Assembly (NCBI GenBank): GCA_947174275.1
Contig: CAMWIJ010000005.1
Span: 1-64,000, forward strand
Direction: 5' to 3'
Source: an uncultured Muribaculaceae bacterium
Lineage (GTDB): Bacteria; Bacteroidota; Bacteroidia; Bacteroidales; Muribaculaceae
DNA: 64,000 bases
The notes beneath the pieces were generated by a model. It was not told the origin of the DNA. It saw nothing but the letters and a program-made list of their open reading frames with translations, and did not search any database. The translations under genes and the position numbers were made by a program. Positions 49,301 through 57,583 of this stretch are shown one piece after another. Positions within the stretch are counted from its first letter, which is position 1. Each line of letters starts with the position of its first letter.

Positions 49301-49982
49301 CGACATTGCTGATATCTATTGACAGCTGTTTCAAAAGCGGACAGCCGGTGACATCAGCCTTCGTCAGCGACGGGCTGCTCCATGAGCTCGCCGACACAAG
49401 AGCCGGATAATCGCTGAAATTGAAATCCGGGTCGAGCTGCTCGATAAGGTTGATTGACAGCAGCGACAGGTTGGGCTTGTCCTTTCCGATTATGAGCGGA
49501 GACTCCGAGAAGGGGTTTGAATCGGCGTAAAGCGCTTCAAGCCGGTGCTGTGGAGTAAGGTCAAGCGCTACAATGTCGTTGTAGCTGATATCAAGGATAG
49601 CGAGATTGGTAAGCGCCGAGATATCGAGTCGGTCGATATAGACTCCGTTGAGGTCAAGATAGTCGATTTTGGAAGCATCGCCATAGACGCGCACTATGCC
49701 CTCGGAGCTGACCGAGCCATCAAATGTGGTTCCGTCGATAGTGCCTGTCTCGAGATTGAAAACAGCCTTTGACACTTCGAGCTCCACAGAGCCGAAGCCA
49801 CAGTCGATATCGAGATAGATGTCTTCGGTAGCACCTATAACGAAGTGGAAGGCATTTTCCACTTCTGTGTTTTCGTAAACCGTGGTGTGAAACTCTATGA
49901 TGGGAGTCTCTTCGGCCACTGCTGTCGCAGAAACAGCAACAAGAGCAGCCGCCGCACCTAATCGTTTTAGATTTTTAAACAT
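46329..49982 (-). CDS. Large secreted leucine-rich-repeat protein with T9SS-like C-terminal sorting domain
   Basis: 1217 aa; repeated LRR units (LAILDISYNDIVALDLTPQHRLEALYADSNPF, LVNVNLSGNSIETISL); C-terminus VNVYTAGGIRVATGSGDCDFNLSAGLYIVQAGNRTAKIALR. Confidence 0.85.
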   Translation of the reverse strand: MFKNLKRLGAAAALVAVSATAVAEETPIIEFHTTVYENTEVENAFHFVIGATEDIYLDIDCGFGSVELEVSKAVFNLETGTIDGTTFDGSVSSEGIVRVYGDASKIDYLDLNGVYIDRLDISALTNLAILDISYNDIVALDLTPQHRLEALYADSNPFSESPLIIGKDKPNLSLLSINLIEQLDPDFNFSDYPALVSASSWSSPSLTKADVTGCPLLKQLSIDISNVETLDVSKNPELVILDIAGTKITDIDLSKNPKLSEFYCGHTSAVNSEYKMRTVDLSNNTQLVRLGVQGNDMTELDISNLPMLMSLMAQDNKLTSINFDSNPYLVNVDIMNNYIPMGDIPAPRDAFYEYYYRQNSYKTATSHPVGSVIDFSKQVLREGSTTSATLYSVNRENPGVSTLVDETCYSWDENTGKLTLNTACADSVYVSFYNEALPDATFRSTNFMIKNADEYGKPSATAVLEFSALARTPSFGVGISGASEEHPVNFYVDFGDGNLQKFTATTETLPAAPNVSGSRKGKVTVYVDDDNYVSAISIDNQRLNSVDFSQTTGLAYLSITKCNLSGIDLGWNPLLSYLDLSDNALTSLSLNGANGSQYKNMLLTVLAPRNKLDTFEWEIGAFTTLDLSDNNFSEFSLLKMSNLVNVNLSGNSIETISLQDSEALEVADFSNNNLTTLTLLDYVPLKSLDVSNNNFTFAGLPLPGKVASYTYAPQKEIPIPEKAPVVSLYTYLSASDNTMTDYTWRMAATGAPVADGSIRENDGRFFFENPDLGVIYCTLTNPAFPDFAGSDAMRTSNVATADMPEHVFATFTARNDGDCSLSFAGAANGTTVYVDWTGEGDFEQLVLKTTYQIFEGSLMAGKQTKFYSYDEDEGMRVFSVSSGELTQIDGSAMKNLTMFAFYGSQIGNDNLVLPQSPGLKELSLTEAALTSVDFINNYPALYSLNLTGNEFEHIDVSQLPALTYLSGAKGKVKTATLRNSSLYFVDFTNNEIENIDLSAAPGIQQLILSGNRLSELDVDVLPNLLALYIDGNRFTFTTLPKVKDSYLLYNYSNQAQIEIEVVDGKVDLSSQAVVNGVETEYTWYIDSPYYDEEGNIVGENLYVDDEYTIENGVTTFLGNFTNVICLMRNSNFPNLNLLSTFVDVRLTGVENVAVDADITITSAGSTVSVKAPEGTPVNVYTAGGIRVATGSGDCDFNLSAGLYIVQAGNRTAKIALR

Positions 49983-50012
49983 GATAAATATGGTTTGAAC
50001 AGTTACTTATTG

Positions 50013-52307
50013 TTATTTAATCATAATGCGCTGAGCCTGCGCGCCGGGGACCGACAGGAGATAAACGCCGGCGGGGATGCCTGCTGCATCAAGCACCGCC
50101 TCATATCCGTCGGCTTTAACCGTCGACACCGTTGCGCCTGACACTGAGTAAAGTGTTGCAGTATAATCCTTGCAGCCGTTATAGTAGATGCCAAACGAGC
50201 GGTCGCCTATGCGGCTGAGCACAACGCGGTTGTCTTTGTCGGATGATATAGCGCCGATACCTGCATCCTTGAGTTTGAGCACCTCGACGAGTCCGGCGTA
50301 TGCATCAAACTTGCCGGCACCCCATTGCACGGAATTGCCTTCGAGCACATCGTCGTCGACAACAGACGTACGCTTGATTATATCAATCGCCTGGTCATAA
50401 GTGAGTTCGGGATAGGCCTCAAGCCACAGGGCGATTGCACCGGATACGACCGGAGTTGCCATTGACGTGCCGGAACTTTGGTGCCATGAATAGCGGCGGC
50501 CGTCGGCAGAGACCGCGGCCTGGCGTATTCCGTCAGTGAAGCCGTAGGCATCAAGATAATATTCGTTAGATGACGATATCACGCTTGTGCCCGGAGCGCA
50601 GACCGTGGGCAGGCGGCGTCCGTCATAGAGCTCTCCGTAACTGCTGAAGTAGCTCACCTTGCCGAAGGTAAACGAAGGCTGGTTGCCATATAAATTGCCG
50701 TCAAGCGACAGCCATTCGTCACGTGTATTATACGAACCTACTACAACGTAGTTGTGCCCGCACGCCATGTCTGAAATCGTGCCGTCGGTCATGCCATCCT
50801 CATAACCGTCGATTTCGTAGCTGCTGAATGTGTTGTATATACCGTCGCCGAATATATCGATGCGCTGTCCGTCGCTACCGTTCACTTCAAATCCGAGTAT
50901 GTAGTTGCCATCGGCATTTTTCACGGCATTGTCCCAGCACATGCAGTCTATCACAGCATAATAACGACCCGACTGGGAGTCGATTTCAGCATTCAGTCCG
51001 ACATACCCCTCCATATAGTTGGCAAACTGAGTCGATACATTGTCGGTATCATCGTAAGCAAAGTCAGAACTTGACACCCAATAACGGCTTGCGCCGTCGG
51101 GCGAAGGCTCGAGCGACATTCGCATCACTACCCTGCCGCGGGTTTTGTTGACGACAACAGCCTGCACGGTAAACGGCTCGTTGCTGTCACTGTAAATATA
51201 GGTCGTTCCGTAACGCACGTTCTTGTAATTGGTCATCTCAATCTCCGGATGCAGAAAAGACGCCACTGTGTTGTCAGATACTGTCAACTTTTTATGCAAG
51301 GCGATGGGAAGATCGCCTTCGTTGCCGGCCGACACGCAGAATATGACTTTGTCAAGCTGCGTCGCAAGGTCGAGATACTGACAGATGGTGCTCGTGCCGT
51401 CATGAGGACCGACGTTCGAACCGAGCGACAGATTGACTACCGCAGGCTTTTGACCATTGTCATACGCATAATCAAGTATGGTCTCTATGCCCATTGCGAT
51501 GTACATGTCGGTCAGCGCGCCCGAAGCCACGGCAATATCGGCATCATAGGCAATACCGTAATAGGGATTGGGGAGAGTGCGCAGCCCCACGTCGTCATCA
51601 CCGGCCGCACAAACCGACACATCGCCGCGATAGCTGCCGGCCATTATGCCGAGAGTGTGGGTGCCGTGAAATGTTTCGTCATCTTCGGTGTCAATTTCTC
51701 CGATGTTCTCGCGAGGCACTTTCTGCTCGACATAGCCACCCTGCTGCGTGGGACGATAGTAAGTGAACTGGCCTATGCGCGATGTGCCGTCATCATTCTT
51801 GAAATTGATGTGGTTGGGGTCGAAACCGCCGTCGACGCTGCCGGCCACCACACCTTTGCCTGTATAGGCCTGCGGAAGGTCAATGCCGGAGTGTATCTTG
51901 TCGATACCCGACACCTCGCGGGCTATATTCAGTTTAGCGCTTACCGGCTGCTCAAGTCGTATGCTTTTCACTTCGTCAAGAGCCTCGAGCGCTTCAAGGG
52001 CCTCAGCCGGAAATTCCACAAGAGCGATATTGCCGCGCACCGAAAACACTTTTGCGCCACAGGCCTCGAGGTTGCCGGCCGACGCTCCGTCGCTGAGCAT
52101 GGCAAAGCCTCTGAGCATGGCTGTCGCACCTTTGTCTTTTGCTTTTACTGACGCCTTGCCGTCATTCTGTCTGACAAACTCCACGGGCATATTGCTGCCG
52201 CGGAGACGCGCACGGCTGCCCATGTCGAGTTTTCCTTGCGCGAAAGCTGCGGAGCCGAGACTCAAGGCAATACATAATGGTAATAATTTATTCATATTGA
52301 AAAACAA
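50013..52307 (-). CDS. S8 family serine peptidase (subtilisin-like) with T9SS-like C-terminal domain
   Basis: Catalytic motifs VAGSVDGGFDPNH, FHGTHTLGIMAG, CVSAGNEG, SSGTSMATPVVSGAIALW; C-terminus IPAGVYLLSVPGAQAQRIMIK. Confidence 0.93.
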   Translation of the reverse strand: MFFNMNKLLPLCIALSLGSAAFAQGKLDMGSRARLRGSNMPVEFVRQNDGKASVKAKDKGATAMLRGFAMLSDGASAGNLEACGAKVFSVRGNIALVEFPAEALEALEALDEVKSIRLEQPVSAKLNIAREVSGIDKIHSGIDLPQAYTGKGVVAGSVDGGFDPNHINFKNDDGTSRIGQFTYYRPTQQGGYVEQKVPRENIGEIDTEDDETFHGTHTLGIMAGSYRGDVSVCAAGDDDVGLRTLPNPYYGIAYDADIAVASGALTDMYIAMGIETILDYAYDNGQKPAVVNLSLGSNVGPHDGTSTICQYLDLATQLDKVIFCVSAGNEGDLPIALHKKLTVSDNTVASFLHPEIEMTNYKNVRYGTTYIYSDSNEPFTVQAVVVNKTRGRVVMRMSLEPSPDGASRYWVSSSDFAYDDTDNVSTQFANYMEGYVGLNAEIDSQSGRYYAVIDCMCWDNAVKNADGNYILGFEVNGSDGQRIDIFGDGIYNTFSSYEIDGYEDGMTDGTISDMACGHNYVVVGSYNTRDEWLSLDGNLYGNQPSFTFGKVSYFSSYGELYDGRRLPTVCAPGTSVISSSNEYYLDAYGFTDGIRQAAVSADGRRYSWHQSSGTSMATPVVSGAIALWLEAYPELTYDQAIDIIKRTSVVDDDVLEGNSVQWGAGKFDAYAGLVEVLKLKDAGIGAISSDKDNRVVLSRIGDRSFGIYYNGCKDYTATLYSVSGATVSTVKADGYEAVLDAAGIPAGVYLLSVPGAQAQRIMIK

Positions 52308-52387
52308 TTTTATGAAAATTTAAATGACAAGCCGATTCACAACTGCGGAGAGCAGCCGTGAACCGTTTGTCAGAATGTATTCAGAAA

Positions 52388-54547
52388 TTAGATACGCACT
52401 TTGGCACCGTTTACGATATAAATGCCTGCGGGAAGGCGGTCGGTGGTATCGCCGACATATATACCCTGGAGGTTATACACGCGGGTGACAGTCGTGTCAT
52501 CAGCTCCTATGCTGTCAATGCCTGACGAGGTCTTTGTAATCTCGACATTGCTGTCCTCAGAGATATTGGCAGCGAACATGCCGTTTTCGTCGGCAGTCAG
52601 CGACACACCGTTGACCGTGACTTTGATTGTCGAGGCCGAAGCGTCGCTGTCAACGACGGCTGCTGCGGGCAATATCTGTATCAGCGTGCCTTCGAATACG
52701 TTGTGTACCGATGGATTTGTGATGGCGGTGATTACGTCGTGACGTATCTCGACGTCGGCATTCTCGGCGATGTCGTAGGTCACGGTGTAGGTGGCAGGCT
52801 CGGCGGGGAATGCCTTGATTACGTCTCCGTCTTCGATGACATCAAGATTGAAACCGCCGTAAGAACCGGTGATTGCCTCGCCGTTGCGGTAGAGCACAAC
52901 GTCATACTGATAATCGGTGCGATATGCGCGGAATGCCGAGGGGATATCTACATTACCGAAATTATACTGCGAATATCCGAACGGAAGCGAGGCGTTTGAT
53001 GCGTTTGAAGCATAGAATGAATATTCGCGTCGCATAGCGGAGTTTTCGTTTGCCAGGGCGAGTGTAGCGGAGCTCCAGAGATCTGACTCATGGAAGTAGA
53101 ATGCAAATTTACTGTCACGGACAACAGGCTCTATTACAATCACGATAACATCGCCGTCGTTGACAGAGATCGAGCTGAAGTAAGACTGGTCGTTGCCATT
53201 GATTTCGACAGCGGCAATCATATAGTTTTCAGGCACTGAGGGATAGATTGAATAGACCGAGTTGGAAATCGTGATAACGGTCTCTTCTTCAGTGAATGTG
53301 TAGCAGTCACCGGCCATGTTGTAGCCGGTGTAGATTGAAAGCACCTCAGGCATGTCAGTGATGATGGTCACACTCTTCGGCGGCTTGACTGTAGCTTCTA
53401 TATCAAATATAAAAGAGTCTTCGGTGATTGTCGTTTCATAGCTGTAGTAGCTTGTAAGTTCGGTGCCGTTGACCTTCACCAAGGCGATATTGTAGTCTGA
53501 ACTGTTGAACGATACGCGTATCTTCTGTCCATATTTTGCGACAAATCCGGCAGCCCAGTCTGACACTGCAACGTTGTCGAGATAAACGCCTGAAACCACG
53601 CCCTCGGTTCCTTCATTGACAAAATTGAATTTCACTTCCGAATCCTTGTCGGGATAGTCGGTGTAGACCGAAATCACATCGCCGTCCTCAACACTGAATT
53701 CATAGTTGTTCGAATATGAGCTTGCGCATGACAGCTGTATGCCATTCTTCTCCACCTTGTATAATGACTTGCTGTAGTCGGCATGGCTGAGTGAATAGCG
53801 TGTTTCGCTCGAAGGATTGAATTTCACCTCATTTGACGCGCCAGTAAGAGAGATGATGCTGTAGTCGGACTGGCGCTGCAGTCTGACATCCGATTGATTG
53901 CCGTCGATATTGACCGTGAAAGCCGCGGTGCGGGCAGCGTTGGCATCAGCTGTCACCACGGTGAAAGTCTTGGCCACTCCGGCCTCGCAATAAACCGACG
54001 CGTAAGAGCCGTTATGGTATTGCGGATTTCCGTTCTCATCGGTGATGTAGGTGATGGTATATCCGTCTTTGGCATAGACCGAGACGCTTGTGCTGTATGA
54101 CAGCTCTACCTGCCACTTGCCGTCATGAGGCTCAACGTTGGCGTAGTTGAATTGCACATACATCTGTTCGGGGTCACCGATGAAAGTGACATAGACTTTT
54201 TCTTTTTCGCGGTAGGTTATGGTCACGGTGCCGTTATCGGCAACATCCGCCACCTTGATTGATGCCGAGCTTGTGGGGTATGTTGATGAGCCGAGCTGAG
54301 AGCCGCTTTCGTCAAGAATATTGACGATTTCATAACCGGTCCATGCCCCTACGTTGAGATATACCTCGTCGTCAAGGTCGAACACTTTGGAGTTGTCGGC
54401 ATCAAACGTTACCGGAGCTGAAGTGGCCGGGTCGATAACATAACCGGCGGCCGTGTCGGAGACTTTCACGGTGAAAGTTTTGGCTGAAAGCTGGAAGCAG
54501 ACAGCCGACACAATGATTGCTGATAAAATCAAGTAGAATTTCTTCAT
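52388..54547 (-). CDS. Secreted protein of repeated beta-rich domains with T9SS-like C-terminus
   Basis: 719 aa; signal peptide; recurrent 'DGDVI...' motifs; C-terminus TRVYNLQGIYVGDTTDRLPAGIYIVNGAKVRI. Confidence 0.75.
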   Translation of the reverse strand: MKKFYLILSAIIVSAVCFQLSAKTFTVKVSDTAAGYVIDPATSAPVTFDADNSKVFDLDDEVYLNVGAWTGYEIVNILDESGSQLGSSTYPTSSASIKVADVADNGTVTITYREKEKVYVTFIGDPEQMYVQFNYANVEPHDGKWQVELSYSTSVSVYAKDGYTITYITDENGNPQYHNGSYASVYCEAGVAKTFTVVTADANAARTAAFTVNIDGNQSDVRLQRQSDYSIISLTGASNEVKFNPSSETRYSLSHADYSKSLYKVEKNGIQLSCASSYSNNYEFSVEDGDVISVYTDYPDKDSEVKFNFVNEGTEGVVSGVYLDNVAVSDWAAGFVAKYGQKIRVSFNSSDYNIALVKVNGTELTSYYSYETTITEDSFIFDIEATVKPPKSVTIITDMPEVLSIYTGYNMAGDCYTFTEEETVITISNSVYSIYPSVPENYMIAAVEINGNDQSYFSSISVNDGDVIVIVIEPVVRDSKFAFYFHESDLWSSATLALANENSAMRREYSFYASNASNASLPFGYSQYNFGNVDIPSAFRAYRTDYQYDVVLYRNGEAITGSYGGFNLDVIEDGDVIKAFPAEPATYTVTYDIAENADVEIRHDVITAITNPSVHNVFEGTLIQILPAAAVVDSDASASTIKVTVNGVSLTADENGMFAANISEDSNVEITKTSSGIDSIGADDTTVTRVYNLQGIYVGDTTDRLPAGIYIVNGAKVRI

Positions 54548-54826
54548 GTGAAATGAATTTGGTTTATATTATTTTGGTTGTTGATCCAGTCCGGCAAATT
54601 TTACTTTTGCATAAAAATACAAAAATACAGAATAAACGTTTTATATTTCGTGACGATGGTTTATATTTATACCATTTTGAAACCCAAACGATTATATCCG
54701 CGACAAATATAACAAATTCTGCGCGTTTCACAAAAAAAATTCTACAAACAACTCTATAGCGATAACAAAATGACAAAGCAAAATCATCAAAAAAACATCG
54801 ATGTCGGTGAGGCGTTGCCGTTAAAC

Positions 54827-55528
54827 TCACGTTCGGTCCATCAGTTGTGTGGCTATTTCAGCGGCATACTGGCGTCCGATGGGTAGGGTAATATCATTGA
54901 TAAGACATACATCCTGCTTGCTGAAACTTTTGATTTTCGACCGCGGCACAATATATGAACGGTGTATGCGGATAAATTCATTGGCAGGGAGCAACTGCAG
55001 AAGTTTTTTTAAAATGAGCCGGGTCATGACACGCTCTGCCGACACGCGATAGATCTTGGAATACCCCTCCATAGCCTCGATATAGAGGATGTCGTCGACC
55101 GGAATGCTGATATTGTCATATTCCTGCCTTACCACAACCGACTGCCCTGACGCTGCGATGCGGTTGAGCCCGAGCCGGCGCATCGCTCGGCCGAATGCAG
55201 TCTCAAACCTATTGAATGAGAAAGGTTTATGAAGATAATCGACGGCATCGAGGTCAAAACCGTCGAGAGTATAATGCAGATAGGCGGTGGTGAATATGAA
55301 GCATGTGCCTTCGGGTAGACGCCCGGCGATGTAGAGACCGTCGATTTCTCCCATCTCGATATCAAGGAACACAAGATCGGGGCGGGAGGTGATGATATGC
55401 TCGAGACCTTCCGAAGGATTGGTGAACATACGCAGCTCGATGCCTCCTATTCTCCGACAGAATTTCTCAATAACCTGAAGAGCCAGCGGCTCATCGTCGA
55501 TTGCCACGCATCTAACGGTTTTCTCCAT
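54827..55528 (-). CDS. LytTR-family response regulator
   Basis: REC: AIDDEPLALQVIEKF, DLVFLDIEMGEIDGL, DAVDYLHKPFSFNRF; LytTR: DILYIEAMEGYSKIY...FIRIHRSYIVPRSKIKSF. Confidence 0.93.
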   Translation of the reverse strand: MEKTVRCVAIDDEPLALQVIEKFCRRIGGIELRMFTNPSEGLEHIITSRPDLVFLDIEMGEIDGLYIAGRLPEGTCFIFTTAYLHYTLDGFDLDAVDYLHKPFSFNRFETAFGRAMRRLGLNRIAASGQSVVVRQEYDNISIPVDDILYIEAMEGYSKIYRVSAERVMTRLILKKLLQLLPANEFIRIHRSYIVPRSKIKSFSKQDVCLINDITLPIGRQYAAEIATQLMDRT

Positions 55529-56558
55529 GTCTGTTGAGGTTTAAAATCAGTTTTACTTTGAATGTAGAGTTTTCCTCCGACGTAACCAGCTTATGCCGCC
55601 CGGGGAACAATGCGGCCAGACGGTTGCGGCAGTTGTCAAGGCCTACCGGCATATTCTCGCGGAATTCCTGTTTGTGGCGGAGCACCGGATTTTCGGTCTC
55701 GAAGGTCAGAACCCCATCTTTCACAACAAGCCTTATGGATATCGTGCTGTCGCAAGTGGTCGATGCTCCGTATTTGAACGCATTCTCGACAAACGTAAGG
55801 AAAATCATCGGCGGTATCATCGTGTTGTCGTTGTCTGTGCGGTGACTCCACTCCACCGATGTGTGCTCGCTGAGTCTTATCATCTGCAGGTCGATATAGC
55901 TCTGGATATATGATATTTCCTCGGCAAGCGCCACATAATCGTAGTCGATGGTGACGTAGGTATATTTCAATATCTCCACAAATTTAATGAAAGCGTCCTC
56001 GGCCTTGCGCGAGGTGCCGATCACAAGACTATAGAGCGAGTTTAGAGTATTGAACAGGAAATGCGGACTTATCTGAGCCTTGAACACAGCCAGCTCCGCC
56101 TTCTGGCGCTGGTTTTCAGCGATGCTCTGCAAAAGCATTCTGTTGTAGAGTTCTTTCACAAACACCACCACGAGCGAATAGCTGAGCGCAACTGTCGACA
56201 TGAACCATACGCTTATCGTGCGGTTGTAGTTTCTGACGCGTGTCTGATATTCGCTCATCGACGGTATCACAAAATCGACATCAGGCAGCGGATAGATGGT
56301 CAGCAGATATGTTATAACCACAAAAGCCACAGCGAAAACGGCCAATCTGAGATATTTCCGCGACAGTATCAGCTTCGGCAGATTGATAAGCCTGGTAGTG
56401 AAATAACACAGGTAGAGATATGCGATGACGATAACGGCAAACAGCGGATAACTGTCAAACCAATAGCGCGTTGGCCCTACCCCTACGAGCAACGGCATGA
56501 ATATGATACAATAGAACAGGTCGAAAATCAGACCGGTCTTGTGCTCTAACGATTTCAT
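55512..56558 (-). CDS. LytS/AlgZ-type sensor histidine kinase
   Basis: N-terminal TM helices; FKAQISPHFLFNTLNSLYSLV, IPPMIFLTFVENAFKYG, GLDNCRNRLAALF. Confidence 0.92.
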   Translation of the reverse strand: MKSLEHKTGLIFDLFYCIIFMPLLVGVGPTRYWFDSYPLFAVIVIAYLYLCYFTTRLINLPKLILSRKYLRLAVFAVAFVVITYLLTIYPLPDVDFVIPSMSEYQTRVRNYNRTISVWFMSTVALSYSLVVVFVKELYNRMLLQSIAENQRQKAELAVFKAQISPHFLFNTLNSLYSLVIGTSRKAEDAFIKFVEILKYTYVTIDYDYVALAEEISYIQSYIDLQMIRLSEHTSVEWSHRTDNDNTMIPPMIFLTFVENAFKYGASTTCDSTISIRLVVKDGVLTFETENPVLRHKQEFRENMPVGLDNCRNRLAALFPGRHKLVTSEENSTFKVKLILNLNRHGENR

Positions 56559-56628
56559 TGTGCAAATGTAGCTGTTTCCCGCTATATCTGCAAGCTAAAC
56601 AACCTGACGCCCGTTGACAGATATCCGC

Positions 56629-56661
56629 CATTCATTTACACTCATTACATAAATATGAATG
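56629..56661. promoter_or_regulatory. Inverted repeat in the divergent promoter between histidine kinase and coiled-coil lipoprotein
   Basis: CATTCAT (56629-56635) / ATGAATG (56655-56661). Confidence 0.35.
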
Positions 56662-56697
56662 ACAGTTATATTTTTGCAGTAAACCAACATTCAAGCT

Positions 56698-57561
56698 ATG
56701 TCACCAAAGCATCTGATATACTCGCTGGGGATTTCCTCGATACTGATTTCATGCAACGGGCCTCTCGACAAGGCGCAGACTTCCCTGATGGAAACATCGA
56801 AACAGGATCTCGCGCTCGCTTTGCAGGAGCGTGACCAGCTGCTCGCTCTTGTCAAAGAGGTGTCGGCCGGAATGGAGCAAATCAAAAAAATTGAAAACAT
56901 CATGACAGTGTCGGAAGACAATGCCGGCATCAACGCCGACCGTCAGCAACAGATACTCGGCGACCTCGAGGCCGTCAGACGCACACTCCACTCCCGAAAA
57001 AAGCTGCTCGACAATCTTGAAGCAAAGCTGTCTGACTCCACCATCAACAATAAGGAACTCAAAGAGACAATCAGCGCATTCCGCTCACAACTCGATGCAC
57101 AGCTCGCCGAAATCGAATTGCTCAGCCAACACCTGACATCGGCCAACGAACATATCGAGGTGCTGAGCCACGCCGTCGACTCCCTGAGCTCTACAGTCGA
57201 TAATGTAACCGACGAACTCAACACAGCCAATGAAACCACAGTGCAGCTTGAAAACCGGCTTAACACCTGCTACTACACCGTCGCGTCAAAATCACAGCTG
57301 AAAGAGCATGGAATACTCGAGTCAGGATTTCTGCGCAAGACAAAACTTATGAAGGGCGATTTCGATATCAGTTTCTTCAATACCGGCGACAAGAGGGAAC
57401 TCCGCCTGCTGCACCTTAATTCAACAAAAGCACGGCTGCTGACCAACCATCCGGAAAATTCATTCGAGATTACAAATGACTCTACCGGCATGGTGCTCCA
57501 CATTTTAAATCCCGACCGTTTCTGGAGCCTGTCAAATTTTTTAGTAATCGAAAACGACTGA
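56698..57561 (+). CDS. Coiled-coil lipoprotein, hypothetical
   Basis: MSPKHLIYSLGISSILISCNG lipobox; long heptad-rich region, then a compact beta-rich C-terminus. Confidence 0.7.
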   Translation: MSPKHLIYSLGISSILISCNGPLDKAQTSLMETSKQDLALALQERDQLLALVKEVSAGMEQIKKIENIMTVSEDNAGINADRQQQILGDLEAVRRTLHSRKKLLDNLEAKLSDSTINNKELKETISAFRSQLDAQLAEIELLSQHLTSANEHIEVLSHAVDSLSSTVDNVTDELNTANETTVQLENRLNTCYYTVASKSQLKEHGILESGFLRKTKLMKGDFDISFFNTGDKRELRLLHLNSTKARLLTNHPENSFEITNDSTGMVLHILNPDRFWSLSNFLVIEND

Positions 57562-57583
57562 CCCCACCTGTCATAGATAAAAC

